A stretch of 64,000 nt of DNA from assembly GCF_900182665.1 (NCBI RefSeq), contig NZ_FXTL01000013.1, positions 1 through 64,000 on the forward strand. Reading direction: 5' to 3'. Under the pieces are notes generated by a model. The model was not told the DNA's origin, ran no database searches, and worked only from the letters and a program-made list of their open reading frames with translations. This stretch comes from Propioniciclava tarda. Lineage in GTDB: Bacteria; Actinomycetota; Actinomycetes; Propionibacteriales; Propionibacteriaceae. How positions within the stretch are numbered: position 1 is the stretch's first letter; the number at the start of each line of letters is the position of its first letter. The translations under genes were made by a program, and so were the position numbers. Positions 8,575 through 20,219 of this stretch are shown piece after piece.

Positions 8575-8627
8575 GCGGCCATGCTCCCACGGACGGGGCC
8601 GATGCCTCTGGCGAGCGCAGGAAGGAC

Positions 8628-8633
8628 TACGGT
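8628..8633 (+). promoter_or_regulatory. Putative -10 hexamer of ppdK
   Basis: TACGGT fits TANNNT and lies 41 bases before the ppdK ATG, leaving a short leader that includes the AAGGAG ribosome binding site. No convincing -35 box was seen. Confidence 0.3.
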
Positions 8634-8674
8634 AGGACACGGCTTTCACTGTTGAACCAAGGAGATCATCACCG

Positions 8675-11320
<2,646 letters not shown>

Positions 11321-11338
11321 CTTCTGCAGCAGGACGCC

Positions 11339-11370
11339 GATGGCCCGGTCCCCTTTGGGGCCGGGCCATC
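11339..11370 (+). terminator. Terminator hairpin of ppdK
   Basis: Arms GATGGCCCGG and CCGGGCCATC form a 10-bp perfect stem around TCCCCTTTGGGG, itself able to pair. It begins 18 bases after the ppdK stop. There is no long T-run, as is usual in high-GC actinobacteria. Confidence 0.75.
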
Positions 11371-11425
11371 GCTATGTTGCGCGTCAACGTGAACGCTGCC
11401 GTGGGGGCCATCAGAACCCTGAAGT

Positions 11426-11444
11426 GCCAGGACTGCCTCCTGGC
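11426..11444 (-). terminator. Hairpin downstream of deoC
   Basis: GCCAGGA-CTGCC-TCCTGGC forms a 7-bp stem with a 5-base loop, 59 bases past the deoC stop on the minus strand. No T-run follows, so this is a weak terminator candidate only. Confidence 0.3.
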
Positions 11445-11502
11445 GCGCAAGAATCCTGGGCCGGAGAAGATCAAGCGCCGAGGCAAAGCCGCTGAGCCGC
11501 GG

Positions 11503-12177
11503 TCAGTAGTCCCCGTCCGCGACGCCTGCACCGTCTAGGACGGCACGCGTGCCGGAGAGTCCTAGCCTGGTTGCGCCCGCAGCGATCATCGCCAGCGCGG
11601 CCTCGTGGGTCCGGATGCCGCCGGACGCCTTCACGCCGAGGCGTCCGCCCACGGTGCCCGCCATCAGCGCGACCGCGTGGGCCGAAGCGCCCCCCGCGGG
11701 GTGATAGCCCGTCGACGTCTTGACGAAGTCGGCGCCAGCAGCCTCGGCGGCCCGGCAGGCCGCCACGATCTCGTCGTCGGTCAGCGCAGCCGACTCGATG
11801 ATGACCTTGAGCACTGCGCCAGGCGTCGCCTCGCGCACCGCCCGGATCTCGGCCTCGGTGTGGGCAGCATCGCCGGCCTTGAGGCGTCCGATGTCGATGA
11901 CCATGTCGACCTCGTCAGCGCCGGACGCGACCGACTGCGCGGCCTCGAAGGCCTTCACCTCGGCCGTGTGCTTGCCTGAGGGGAAGCCGCACACGGTCGC
12001 GACCTTGACCGCACCCGTGGGCCAGGGCAGCGGCAGCATCGACGGGCTCACGCAGATCGAGTAGGTGCGCAGGTCGGACGCCTCGTCCAGCAGCGCCTTG
12101 ACGTCCTCGATCGACGCCGTCGGCGACAACAGGGTGTGATCGACGTAGCGAGCTAGCTCGGCGCGGGTGAGTGCCAT
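11503..12177 (-). CDS. deoC: Deoxyribose-phosphate aldolase
   Basis: This 224-residue class I aldolase splits 2-deoxyribose-5-phosphate into acetaldehyde and glyceraldehyde-3-phosphate in deoxynucleoside catabolism. The Schiff-base lysine is K153 in DFVKTSTGY, and the proton-relay K183 is in [10 protein letters not shown]. The start [10 protein letters not shown] is typical of DeoC. Length is normal. ATG 12177 has GAAGGGA about 6 bases upstream. No deoA/deoD neighbour is present. Convergent with ppdK. Confidence 0.95.
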   Translation of the reverse strand: MALTRAELARYVDHTLLSPTASIEDVKALLDEASDLRTYSICVSPSMLPLPWPTGAVKVATVCGFPSGKHTAEVKAFEAAQSVASGADEVDMVIDIGRLKAGDAAHTEAEIRAVREATPGAVLKVIIESAALTDDEIVAACRAAEAAGADFVKTSTGYHPAGGASAHAVALMAGTVGGRLGVKASGGIRTHEAALAMIAAGATRLGLSGTRAVLDGAGVADGDY

Positions 12178-12222
12178 GGAAGATCCCTTCGGACGAATGA
12201 GCCTCGACGTTGAAGGGCCAGC

Positions 12223-12645
12223 CTAGGCCTTGGCGGACGCCTCCGGAGCGATCACCCGGCGCAGGGCGAGGAACCTCAGCAGGGTCGCCACCGCGTTCGC
12301 GACGAACAGCACCCCCAGCTCCACCCAACGGTTGGGATCGGGGGACAGCGCGTGCAGCACCCACAAGGTGCCGGACGTGAGAGCGAGGGCAACGACGAAG
12401 GCCGCGAGCCCACCGAGCTGATGGCGGACCGCGCCCGCGCCGCCCCGCACGCCGAACGTGAGCCTGCGGTTCGCGGCCGTGTTCGCGACGGCCGTCACCA
12501 GCAGCGCGACCAGGTTGGCGACCTGGGGTCCGACGGGGTTCCGCAGCAGCACGAAGAGCACGTAGTAGGCCAGCGTGCTCGCCACCCCGATCACCCCGAA
12601 GCTGCCCAACTGGCGCAGCAGCCCCGGGGTCGGGCGTCCGGTCAT
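12223..12645 (-). CDS. GtrA-family membrane protein
   Basis: This 140-residue protein has four predicted membrane helices and the GtrA/DPMS pattern (LGSFGVIGVASTLAYYVLF, ANRRLTF). GtrA proteins are thought to act as flippases for polyprenol-linked sugars. It starts 5 bases after the stop of the large GT39-like glycosyltransferase, so the pair is almost certainly coexpressed and works on a lipid-linked sugar for envelope glycosylation. Confidence 0.85.
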   Translation of the reverse strand: MTGRPTPGLLRQLGSFGVIGVASTLAYYVLFVLLRNPVGPQVANLVALLVTAVANTAANRRLTFGVRGGAGAVRHQLGGLAAFVVALALTSGTLWVLHALSPDPNRWVELGVLFVANAVATLLRFLALRRVIAPEASAKA

Positions 12646-12650
12646 GACCC

Positions 12651-14786
12651 TCAGCCCGCCTGCGTGAGGTCGTAGACCGTCGTGCCGCCGACCGTCTGCG
12701 CGGTGAAGGTCGACGCGACCCAGCTCGCGATCTCGGACGCCGACTGCGAGCCGCCGTTCTGCCCGCCGAAGCCGCCGCCACCGAGGTAGTAGTGGATCTT
12801 CTTGGCAGCCACAAGTGCCTTGAACTCGGCGAGGGTGGGGGACGGGTCCGAGCCGTTGAACCCGCCGATCGCCATGACGGCCTTGTTGGTCGCCAGCTGA
12901 TAGGACGCCGCATTCTGCGAGCCCACGGACGCGCCGACCCAGGTGTAGCTGTCGGCGTCCGTCAGGAGAAGCGCCTTGAGATCGTCCGAGACGGACGCCC
13001 CGTTCAGCAGCCCACCCATCCCGCCGGCACCGCCCGCTCCACCGGGCCCTGCGTTGGCCTGAGTGCCGCCCGGAGCCCTCCCAGGCTGCCCAGGAGCACC
13101 CGCGGGGGGCTGGCCGGTGGGCGGCTGACCGCCGCGCTGGCGTCCGGCCTGGCCAGGGGCGCCCATACCGCCGCTCACCGGACCGGCCGTCACGATGGAA
13201 CCCGTGTGCGGGGTCGCCGCGGTGTTGAGCGAGTAGGCGAGGGGGCCGGCGAGGCCGGCGGCCAGCGCGATCGCCAGCGTGCCGGACGCGATCAGGCGCG
13301 GCAGCTTGTCGGCCATCAGCAGGGCCAGCCCGGCGACGACGCCGACGACGGCGGCGGCGATCCCGAGCACGAGGTAGACCCCGCCGGCGCGGGACGTGAG
13401 GAAGTAGGCCCAGACCCCGGTCGCCACGGACGCCGCGGCCAGCCCCAGGGTCGCGACCAGACGATCGCGGTAGACCCAGGCGACGGCACCGCCGATCGCC
13501 AGGGTGCCCCCGATGGCCGGCGCTAGCGCGACGGTGTAGTAGTCGTGGTAGATGCCTTCCATCAGGCTGAAGACCAGCCCGGTGATGACGAGCGTGCCGG
13601 TGAAAGCCACCAGCGAGCCGAGGACCAGGCGGTTCGGCAGGCGCGTCAGCCCGCTCTGGTCCCCGGCGGACGCCGAGCGTCGGCGTCCGATCAAGAGCGC
13701 GGCGGCGGTCACCGCCAGGATCAGGGCCGCCGGGATCAGCCAGCTCACCATGCCGCCCGAGACGGTCGTGAAGAGGCGCAAGAGGCTGCCGGTGCCCGAA
13801 CTGGGGCCGCGCTGGCCCACCGATCCGACCTCGCTACCCGTGATGCGCCCGAGTCCGTTGTAGCCGAAGACCAGTTCGAGGAACGAGTTCGTCTGGCTGC
13901 CGGCCATGTAGGGCCGTTCGGACGCCGGGGTCAGTTGGAAGATCACGACGTACCAGGCCGACGAGACGATGACGGCGACGAACGCCGCGAGCAGATCGAG
14001 CAGTTTGCGCTTCCAGGCCACGGGGGCGGCGATGGCGTAGGCCACGACCAGCGCCGGCAGGATCACAAACGCCTGCAACATCTTGGTCAAGAAAGCGAAG
14101 CCCACCGCGACGCCGGCGCCGACCAGCCAGCGGCGGGACCCGTTCTCTGCCGCCCGGACCGTCGCGTAGGTGGCGACGGTCAGCAGGAGCACCAGCAGGG
14201 CGTCCGGATTGTTGAAGCGGAACATCAGCACCGCCGCCGGCGTGAGCGCCGTGACGGCGCCGCCGGCGAGGGCCGCCCAGTGGGCGAGCTGTGGTGACGG
14301 CGCCAGGGTCGTGGCCAACGTGCCGCGGGTGAGCGTCCGCTTCACCGTGGCGTACACGAACCACACGGTTGCGACGCCCATCAGGGCTTGTGGCACCAGG
14401 ATCGACCAGGAGCTCAGGCCGAACAGCCGAACCGAGAGGCCCATCACCCACAGCGACGCCGGCGGCTTGTCGACCGTGATGGCGTTGCCCGAGTCGAGGG
14501 AGGCGAAGAACCAGGCTTTCCAGTCCTGCGAGCCGGCCTGCGCGGCGGCGCTGTAGAACGAGTTCGCGTAGCCGGATGCCCCCAGGTTCCACAGATACAG
14601 CGCGGCCGTCGCCACCAGCAGGGCGATGAGCGATCCGCGCTGCAGCGCGGGGCTGAGGGGTCTGGACGCCGCCGCGGGCCGCCGCTCGGGGCGGGCGTCC
14701 GGAGCATCAGGCGGTGCCACCGGCGGAGCTGCGTCCCGTGCGAGGTCGGTCAGCGGGTCGTACACGGGGATCGGCGTTGCGGTCAT
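12651..14786 (-). CDS. ArnT/PMT-like (GT39/GT83-type) membrane glycosyltransferase
   Basis: This 711-residue protein has a Pro/Ala-rich cytoplasmic N-terminus (1-60) and about 12 membrane helices (60-500). A Gly/Pro/Gln-rich linker (about 540-600) and a C-terminal extracytoplasmic domain (600-711) follow. The loop SGNAITVDKPPASLWVMGLS after the first helix is characteristic of these dolichyl/polyprenyl-phosphate-sugar-dependent transferases in actinobacteria. ATG 14786 is preferred; an upstream in-frame start (14885) would add an unlikely basic stretch. The acceptor is unknown. Confidence 0.85.
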   Translation of the reverse strand: MTATPIPVYDPLTDLARDAAPPVAPPDAPDARPERRPAAASRPLSPALQRGSLIALLVATAALYLWNLGASGYANSFYSAAAQAGSQDWKAWFFASLDSGNAITVDKPPASLWVMGLSVRLFGLSSWSILVPQALMGVATVWFVYATVKRTLTRGTLATTLAPSPQLAHWAALAGGAVTALTPAAVLMFRFNNPDALLVLLLTVATYATVRAAENGSRRWLVGAGVAVGFAFLTKMLQAFVILPALVVAYAIAAPVAWKRKLLDLLAAFVAVIVSSAWYVVIFQLTPASERPYMAGSQTNSFLELVFGYNGLGRITGSEVGSVGQRGPSSGTGSLLRLFTTVSGGMVSWLIPAALILAVTAAALLIGRRRSASAGDQSGLTRLPNRLVLGSLVAFTGTLVITGLVFSLMEGIYHDYYTVALAPAIGGTLAIGGAVAWVYRDRLVATLGLAAASVATGVWAYFLTSRAGGVYLVLGIAAAVVGVVAGLALLMADKLPRLIASGTLAIALAAGLAGPLAYSLNTAATPHTGSIVTAGPVSGGMGAPGQAGRQRGGQPPTGQPPAGAPGQPGRAPGGTQANAGPGGAGGAGGMGGLLNGASVSDDLKALLLTDADSYTWVGASVGSQNAASYQLATNKAVMAIGGFNGSDPSPTLAEFKALVAAKKIHYYLGGGGFGGQNGGSQSASEIASWVASTFTAQTVGGTTVYDLTQAG

Positions 14787-14919
14787 GGCCCCAGGCAATC
14801 GCGCGTGGCTGTGGTGGCCGCTGGGCGCTCCTGTGGTGCCGCTGTGAGGCCGGACGACGAGCGTCGGCGAACGTGTCGCAGGCACCCTCTACGCTGGTCT
14901 CGACGTGAGGGGGATTTCG

Positions 14920-15408
14920 ATGACCGATCAGCAGCCCTGGAGCCAGCCGAACTATTCGCGCCCGGACCAGCAGCCGCAGCCGCAGCCGCCCGTCTACCCG
15001 CAGGCCGCGCAGCCGCCCGTGTATCCGCAGGCCGCGGCGCAGCCGCAGTACGGAGGCCAGCCCACCTACGGCGGTCAGCCGCAGTACCCGCAGCACTACG
15101 AGCAGCCCCGCGAGCAGCTCCCGATGTACGTGGCGTCGCCGCACCTGCCCTATGGACAGCCGATGGTCGTCGCCCCCAAGAACCCAGGACTGTCGGTGCT
15201 GGCGTCCTTCTTCCTGCCTGGACTCGGCTCCATCATCAACGGCGACGTCGGCAAGGGCATCGGCATCATGGTCGGTTACTTCGTCTGCTGGGCCACCTTC
15301 TGGATGGTGCTCCCGCTCGTCGGCTGCCTCGGGTTCTGGATCTGGGGCATGGTCGACGCCAACAACGGCGCCCGCGACTGGAACACCAGGCACGGCATCA
15401 TCAGCTGA
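14920..15408 (+). CDS. TM2-domain membrane protein with Pro/Gln-rich N-terminus
   Basis: This 162-residue protein has a disordered N-terminal part (1-85) of Q, P, Y repeats (QPPVYPQAA, YGGQP). A TM2 domain follows (NPGLSVLASFFLPGLGSIINGDVGKGIGIM, a short turn and a second helix ending WGMVDANNGARDWN). ATG 14920 has GAGGGGG 6-7 bases upstream, preferred over GTG 14905. Function is unknown; such proteins are common small actinobacterial membrane proteins. TACGCT at about 14890 could be its -10 element. Confidence 0.75.
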   Translation: MTDQQPWSQPNYSRPDQQPQPQPPVYPQAAQPPVYPQAAAQPQYGGQPTYGGQPQYPQHYEQPREQLPMYVASPHLPYGQPMVVAPKNPGLSVLASFFLPGLGSIINGDVGKGIGIMVGYFVCWATFWMVLPLVGCLGFWIWGMVDANNGARDWNTRHGIIS

Positions 15409-15466
15409 GTCCTGGCGGGACCGACCCGGCGCTGAGTGAGCTGGCTCGCCGTCGCGCCCGAAGGTA

Positions 15467-15487
15467 CTTCGACAAGCTCAGCCAACG
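15467..15487 (+). repeat. Dispersed repeat TTCGACAAGCTCAGCCAACG, copy 1
   Basis: An exact copy of the 20-mer core in the 154-base gap between the convergent TM2 and alcohol dehydrogenase genes. Other copies lie at 21974-21994, 28571-28586 (partial) and 29666-29778. Confidence 0.8.
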
Positions 15488-15562
15488 CAAGGCACGGATG
15501 CAACGCCGCGGTGACGAGCCTGGACGCCCACGGCGCCGGCTTCCACGCGCAGTGGGCGTTGC

Positions 15563-16609
15563 CTAGAACGTCGAGGTGTCGATCACGTAGCGGTAGCGGA
15601 CCTGCGAGCCCACCACCTTGTCGTACGCCCCGTTGATCTCCTCGCCCGAGATGATCTCGACCTGCGGTGCCACCCCGTGCGCGGCGCAGAAGTCGAGCAT
15701 CTCCTGGGTCTCGGCGATGCCGCCGATCTGCGATCCGGCGAGGGCGCGGTTGCCGCTCGTGAGCACGTTGAGGCGCAGCGTGGACGGGTGCTCGGGCAGG
15801 CCGACGTTGACGAGCGTCCCGCCGACCTTCAGGCAGTCCAGCAACTCGGCGAGGTTCGAGTCGTCCGACACGGTCGTCACCATGAGATCGAAGCTGCGCC
15901 GCAGCTTCGACAGTGCGCCCTCGTCGGAGGTCGCGTAGTACTCGGACGCGCCGAAGCGGCGTCCGTCTGCCTCTTTCGACTTGGTGTGCGAGATCACCGC
16001 GACGTCCGCGCCCATCGCCTTCGCGATCTGGACGCCGACGTGTCCGAGCCCGCCCATGCCGACGATGGCGACCCGCTTGCCCGGACCTGCGCCCCAGCGC
16101 TTCAGTGGCGAGTAGAGGGTGATGCCGGCGCACAGCAGGGGAGCAGCGACGGTGAGGTCGATCGCGTCCGGGATGCGGCACACGTAGTCCTGCTCGACCG
16201 TGATGCCCTGGCTGTAGCCGCCCGCCGTGGGGACGCCGTCGCGACCGATGGCGTTGTAGGTCCAGATGGTGCCGCCCTCGCCGTCGCAGAAGTGCTCGTT
16301 GTCGGCCTCGCACATCTCACAGGTGCCGCAGGAGTCCACGAAGCAGCCGACGCCGACGTGGTCGCCGACTGCGAACTTGGTCACCTCGGATCCGACCTGG
16401 CGCACGACCCCGGCCAACTCGTGGCCGGGGACCAGCGGGTAGCGCGCCGGGCCCCACTCGCCGCGGGCGGTGTGGATGTCGGAGTGACAGATCCCGGCGT
16501 AGAGGACGTCGAAGAAGACCTCGGTCGGGCCGGGCTCGCGGCGGGTGATGGTCGTCTTGCTGAACGATCCGGTGGGGGAGTCGATGGCGTAGGCGAGCAC
16601 GTCAGGCAT
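15563..16609 (-). CDS. Zinc-dependent alcohol dehydrogenase (YahK/AdhC-like)
   Basis: This 348-residue medium-chain dehydrogenase has catalytic-zinc ligands in GICHSDIHTARGEWG and PGHELAG. The four-Cys structural zinc loop CGTCEMCEADNEHFC follows, then the Rossmann motif VGMGGLGHVGVQIAKAMGADV. It most resembles the cinnamyl-alcohol/YahK group, which reduces many aldehydes with NADPH. ATG 16609 has AAGGAG 6 bases upstream. It stands alone; its physiological substrate cannot be inferred. Confidence 0.9.
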   Translation of the reverse strand: MPDVLAYAIDSPTGSFSKTTITRREPGPTEVFFDVLYAGICHSDIHTARGEWGPARYPLVPGHELAGVVRQVGSEVTKFAVGDHVGVGCFVDSCGTCEMCEADNEHFCDGEGGTIWTYNAIGRDGVPTAGGYSQGITVEQDYVCRIPDAIDLTVAAPLLCAGITLYSPLKRWGAGPGKRVAIVGMGGLGHVGVQIAKAMGADVAVISHTKSKEADGRRFGASEYYATSDEGALSKLRRSFDLMVTTVSDDSNLAELLDCLKVGGTLVNVGLPEHPSTLRLNVLTSGNRALAGSQIGGIAETQEMLDFCAAHGVAPQVEIISGEEINGAYDKVVGSQVRYRYVIDTSTF

Positions 16610-16678
16610 GGGGACTCCTTGGTCGAAAGGTTGTGATCCACCAACTCTATGCCGAGCAGTGCCGCTTCCCCCGATGTG

Positions 16679-18301
16679 TCAGCCAGCGACTGCCAAGGGA
16701 ATCCGGATCGTGAACGTCGTGCCGTGGTCGTTCGAGTCCACGGACGCCGTGCCGCGGTGGGCGGCCACCACGGCGGCGACGATGGCCAGACCCAGCCCCG
16801 TGGACTGGCCCTGTCCGGACCGGACGCGCGAGGCGTCCGCTCGGGTGAACCGCTCGAAGACCTTGTCGCGGATGCTGGCCGGGATGCCGGGGCCGTTGTC
16901 CGCGACGCGGACGACGGCGAAGCCGCCCTCGGCCGACAGCGACGTGCTGACCAGCGTCCCGGCCGGCGTGTGCGTCCGGGCGTTGGCGAGGAGGTTCGAG
17001 ATCACCTGCAGCAGGCGGAACGGGTCGCCGACGGCGACGACGTCGGACGCCGGCAGCGACAGCTCCCACTCGTGGTCCGGGCCGGCGACCTGGGCGTCCG
17101 ACACGGCGTTGGCCACGATCTCGTTGAGGTGAGTCGGGGTCATCGTGAGGTTCGGGCCCGAGTCGAGGCGCGCGAGCAGCAGGAGGTCCTCGACCAAGGA
17201 CGACATGCGCGCCGACTCCGACTCGATGCGGCTGAGCGCGTGGGCGGTGTTCGGGGGCACGTCGGCGCGCTCGCGGCGAGTCAGCTCGGCGTAGCCGCGG
17301 ATGGACGCCAGGGGGTTCCGCAGCTCGTGCGAGGCGTCCGCGACGAACTGGCGGACCTTCATCTCCGAGCGCTGCCGGGCGCTCAGCGCCCCCTCCACGT
17401 TGTCGAGCATGTGGTTGAACGCCAGGCCGACCTGGCCGACCTCGGAGCGCGGATCCGTGTCGGGTCCGGGCACGCGGACGGGCACCTCGACCTCCCCCGA
17501 GTGCAGCTCCAGCTGCGACACCTGGTGGGCGGTGTTGGCGAGCCGCTGCAAGGGCTGGAGGCTGCTGCCGACCACGCGGCGGGCGGCCACGTAGGCCAGC
17601 GCGATCGCGGCGAGGGTCAGCGCGGCGGCGGCCAGCAGGAGGTCGCGCAGCGGACGGATCGCCTGGCTCATCGGCAGGCCGACCACCTGGGTGCCGGTGA
17701 CAGACGCCCCCGTCGACAAGTCCACGGCGCTCAAGGGGCGAACCAGGACGCGGTAGGCGCCGTGATTCGGCAGCTGAACCGTCACGGGCGTGTTCGACAC
17801 CGGCAACGCCTTCAACAGGGCGTTCTCGTCGGCGGTGAGGTTGTCGCTCTCGGAGGTGCCGGTGAGGACGCGTCCGTAGTCGGTGAGCGAGTAGTACAGC
17901 AGCATTCCGATCTGCTGCCCGGTATCGCCGGGCCCCCGATCGGGGAGGTTGGTCTTGCCGTCCGGCACCGTTCCGTGCCGGCTGTCCGGGACGCCGGACC
18001 TGGACTGAAGGGTCTGGTCGATCTGGCCTTGCAGGATGCTGTAGGCCGCCACGGCCGTCAGGCCGCTCAGCGCCACGGCGACGAGGGCGACCAGCAGCGT
18101 GACCCGCAGCACCAGCTGACGGCTGAGCGTGCCGCGTCCCATCGGCTTGGCCAGGGGGGACGCCGACGGCGCGACCGTGGCGCCGCCCGGTCGGAAGGCT
18201 CCGGAGCCAGCGGCGTCCGAGGAGACGACGGGGACGGGTGCGACCAGCACGGGCTCGCCCGTGGGGGCGGGCAGGAAGGCGTCCGGACGCGAAGCGGTCA
18301 T
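16679..18301 (-). CDS. Two-component sensor histidine kinase
   Basis: This 540-residue kinase has a cytoplasmic Pro/Ala-rich start and a first membrane helix at about residues 58-80. A periplasmic sensor of about 120 residues, a second helix (about 215-235), a HAMP domain and the H-box FVADASHELRNPLASIRGY with H325 follow. The HATPase domain carries NLLANARTHTP, VADNGPGIP and GLGLAIVAAVVAAHRG. The plan matches mycobacterial TrcS/TcrY/MprB kinases. It overlaps its response regulator by 4 bases (ATGA), so the pair is cotranslated. The signal is unknown. Confidence 0.92.
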   Translation of the reverse strand: MTASRPDAFLPAPTGEPVLVAPVPVVSSDAAGSGAFRPGGATVAPSASPLAKPMGRGTLSRQLVLRVTLLVALVAVALSGLTAVAAYSILQGQIDQTLQSRSGVPDSRHGTVPDGKTNLPDRGPGDTGQQIGMLLYYSLTDYGRVLTGTSESDNLTADENALLKALPVSNTPVTVQLPNHGAYRVLVRPLSAVDLSTGASVTGTQVVGLPMSQAIRPLRDLLLAAAALTLAAIALAYVAARRVVGSSLQPLQRLANTAHQVSQLELHSGEVEVPVRVPGPDTDPRSEVGQVGLAFNHMLDNVEGALSARQRSEMKVRQFVADASHELRNPLASIRGYAELTRRERADVPPNTAHALSRIESESARMSSLVEDLLLLARLDSGPNLTMTPTHLNEIVANAVSDAQVAGPDHEWELSLPASDVVAVGDPFRLLQVISNLLANARTHTPAGTLVSTSLSAEGGFAVVRVADNGPGIPASIRDKVFERFTRADASRVRSGQGQSTGLGLAIVAAVVAAHRGTASVDSNDHGTTFTIRIPLAVAG

Positions 18302-19038
18302 GCCCCGGCCGGCTTCAGCATGTAGCCGGCGCCGCGCAGCGTGTGGATCATGGGCTCGCGTCCGGCGTCGATCTTCTTGCGCAGGTAGCTGATGTAGAGC
18401 TCGACGACGTTGGCCTGCCCGCCGAAGTCGTAGTTCCAGACGCGATCGAGGATCTGCGCCTTGCTCAGGACGCGACGCGGGTTACGCATGAGGAAGCGCA
18501 GCAGCTCGTACTCGGTCGCCGTCAGCGCGACCTCCTCGCCGGCGCGGGTCACCTCGTGGGAGTCCTCGTCCAGGATCAGGTCGCCCACCACCAGCTGCGA
18601 GCCCGGCCGCACCGTCGTGGCGCCCGATCGACGGAGCAAGCCACGGAGGCGGGCGATGAGTTCCTCCAGAGAGAACGGCTTGGTCACGTAGTCGTCGCCG
18701 CCGGCGGTCAGGCCGCCGACGCGATCATCGACGGCGTCCTTGGCGGTGAGGAAGATCACCGGGACGTCCGGCTGCTCGGCGCGAATGCGGCGCATGACCT
18801 CGAGGCCGTCGAAGTCGGGGAGCATCATGTCGAGGACGATGGCGTCCGGGCGGACGTCGCGGGCGGCCTGGACCGCGGTCAACCCTGAGCCGGCGGTCGA
18901 GACTTCCCAGCCCTCGTAGCGCATGGCCATGCTCAGCAGCTCGGTCAGGCTCTGCTCGTCGTCCACGGCGAGGACGCGGATCGGGGTGCCGTCCGGACGG
19001 GTGAGGGCTTCGCCCTGACTGCGGTTGATGGTGCTCAT
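18298..19038 (-). CDS. OmpR-family response regulator
   Basis: This 246-residue regulator has a receiver domain with acidic pocket D26-D27, phosphoacceptor D70 (VLDMMLPDFDG) and K120 (YVTKPFS). A winged-helix DNA-binding domain follows (TEYELLRFLMRNPRRVLSKAQIL, YISYLRKKID, IHTLRGAGYML). It closely fits the TrcR/MprA group. ATG 19038 (MSTINRSQG) is chosen because upstream in-frame sequence is not family-like. It is the first gene of the operon with the kinase. Confidence 0.93.
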   Translation of the reverse strand: MSTINRSQGEALTRPDGTPIRVLAVDDEQSLTELLSMAMRYEGWEVSTAGSGLTAVQAARDVRPDAIVLDMMLPDFDGLEVMRRIRAEQPDVPVIFLTAKDAVDDRVGGLTAGGDDYVTKPFSLEELIARLRGLLRRSGATTVRPGSQLVVGDLILDEDSHEVTRAGEEVALTATEYELLRFLMRNPRRVLSKAQILDRVWNYDFGGQANVVELYISYLRKKIDAGREPMIHTLRGAGYMLKPAGA

Positions 19039-19250
19039 GGGGATGACTCTGCCAACCGCAGGTGGGCCCAAGCTAGTGATTTCCTGTGCGTTCCCTGTGA
19101 GGGTCGGTGCCTTCGACGAGGTTATGAAAGACCTGAGAAAGCCGCCAGGGGGGTTGCCTCCCCTCCCCCCTGCTACAGAATGGCGAGAGTGCCAGCTCAC
19201 CGTGCTGGCGGAAGACCCGTCGGGTCGCACGAGATCACGGGGGTGATGGC

Positions 19251-19928
19251 ATGACGCAGCGCACTGGCGGTGATCACCGTCCCCTGCTGGCCGGACTCGC
19301 CTCTGCTCTCGTGGCGGTCCTGTTCTTCGGCTGGTTCGTGACCTTTGGTCCGGGTCGGTCGGTGGGGCCGGAGGTGTCCGCGATGGAGGCGGCGGCGAGC
19401 CAGTCACCCAAGCGCTCCGCGCAGACGCCCACCACGGTCGCCAGCGTCCTGGCGCCCCGGGTCACGAGCCCTGCTCCGGGAGCGGTGAGCGGGGATCCGC
19501 AGGTCCTGCCTCGCAGCGACGCGGAGGCGCTGACCGTCCTCAACAACAAGATTGCAGCGTCCGCACAGGCGGTGGCGATCGATGGGCAGTGGGCCGCGCA
19601 GCTGGCGTCCAAGTACGTCGGGATCGTCGACCCTGCCCAGGTGACGACGACCGGCTCGCACAAGTTCTACGCCGGCGACATCCTGGCCGAGCACGTGGCC
19701 CTGGCGTCGCAGCTGGCGGACACCCGGCTGGTCTTGCTGGACAGCCGGACCTTCGGGGCGGGCAAGCGCAACGGCGATGCGCCCTACTACGTGACGGTGG
19801 CGCTCGACCCGACGTTCACCGGTGCGGACCGGGTCATGGCCTGGTGCGCGAGCCGCTTCGAGGGGCTGACTGGGACGGCCCTGACCGACCGCTGCCTGCC
19901 GACCCAGCTAACGCCCGTTACCGGCTAG
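19251..19928 (+). CDS. Membrane-anchored exported protein of unknown function
   Basis: This 225-residue protein has one N-terminal membrane segment (about 13-34, LAGLASALVAVLFFGWFVTF), then an Ala/Ser/Pro-rich stalk to about 90 and a globular domain with two Cys near the C-terminus (WCASRF, DRCLPTQ). GGGGGTGA lies just upstream of ATG 19251. It is divergent from the two-component operon across 212 bases and might be a regulon member, though nothing shows that directly. No family was recognised. Confidence 0.65.
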   Translation: MTQRTGGDHRPLLAGLASALVAVLFFGWFVTFGPGRSVGPEVSAMEAAASQSPKRSAQTPTTVASVLAPRVTSPAPGAVSGDPQVLPRSDAEALTVLNNKIAASAQAVAIDGQWAAQLASKYVGIVDPAQVTTTGSHKFYAGDILAEHVALASQLADTRLVLLDSRTFGAGKRNGDAPYYVTVALDPTFTGADRVMAWCASRFEGLTGTALTDRCLPTQLTPVTG

Positions 19929-19936
19929 GGCGCTCC

Positions 19937-20218
19937 TCAGCGCACGTCGAAGGACCGTTGGTCGGGGCGGACGTCCTCGTCCGCGATTCCGAAGTCGTCG
20001 ATGCGTCCCGGACGCCGCAGGCCCGGTTCGGCGGCCGTCAGCCAGTGCACGAACCGTCCGACGGACGCCTCGTCGCCCTGGGCGTGCACCTCGACGCGGC
20101 CGTCCGCCAGGTTGCGGATGGTGCCCGTGAGGCCAAGCTCGCGCGCCACGGTCTGGCCCCACCAGCGGAAGCCGACGCCCTGGACGACTCCGTCGACCCA
20201 GACCGCGACGCGTCTCAT
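19937..20218 (-). CDS. acyP: Acylphosphatase
   Basis: This 93-residue protein has the acylphosphatase signature VQGVGFRWW with catalytic R18, and N36 in GTIRNLADGRVEV. It hydrolyses acyl phosphates such as acetyl phosphate or 1,3-bisphosphoglycerate. Length matches the family (about 90-100). It begins one base after the stop of the CBS-domain gene and is likely cotranscribed with it. Confidence 0.93.
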   Translation of the reverse strand: MRRVAVWVDGVVQGVGFRWWGQTVARELGLTGTIRNLADGRVEVHAQGDEASVGRFVHWLTAAEPGLRRPGRIDDFGIADEDVRPDQRSFDVR

Positions 20219-20219
20219 G

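Noticed and set aside
14787-14885. N-terminal extension of the GT39-like gene to 14885
   Set aside because: The added residues are a Pro/His/Arg-rich shadow stretch and ATG 14786 gives a normal cytoplasmic start.
16728-16741. GTTCGAGTCC, resembling a tRNA T-arm
   Set aside because: It lies inside the histidine kinase gene and no cloverleaf or CCA end surrounds it.
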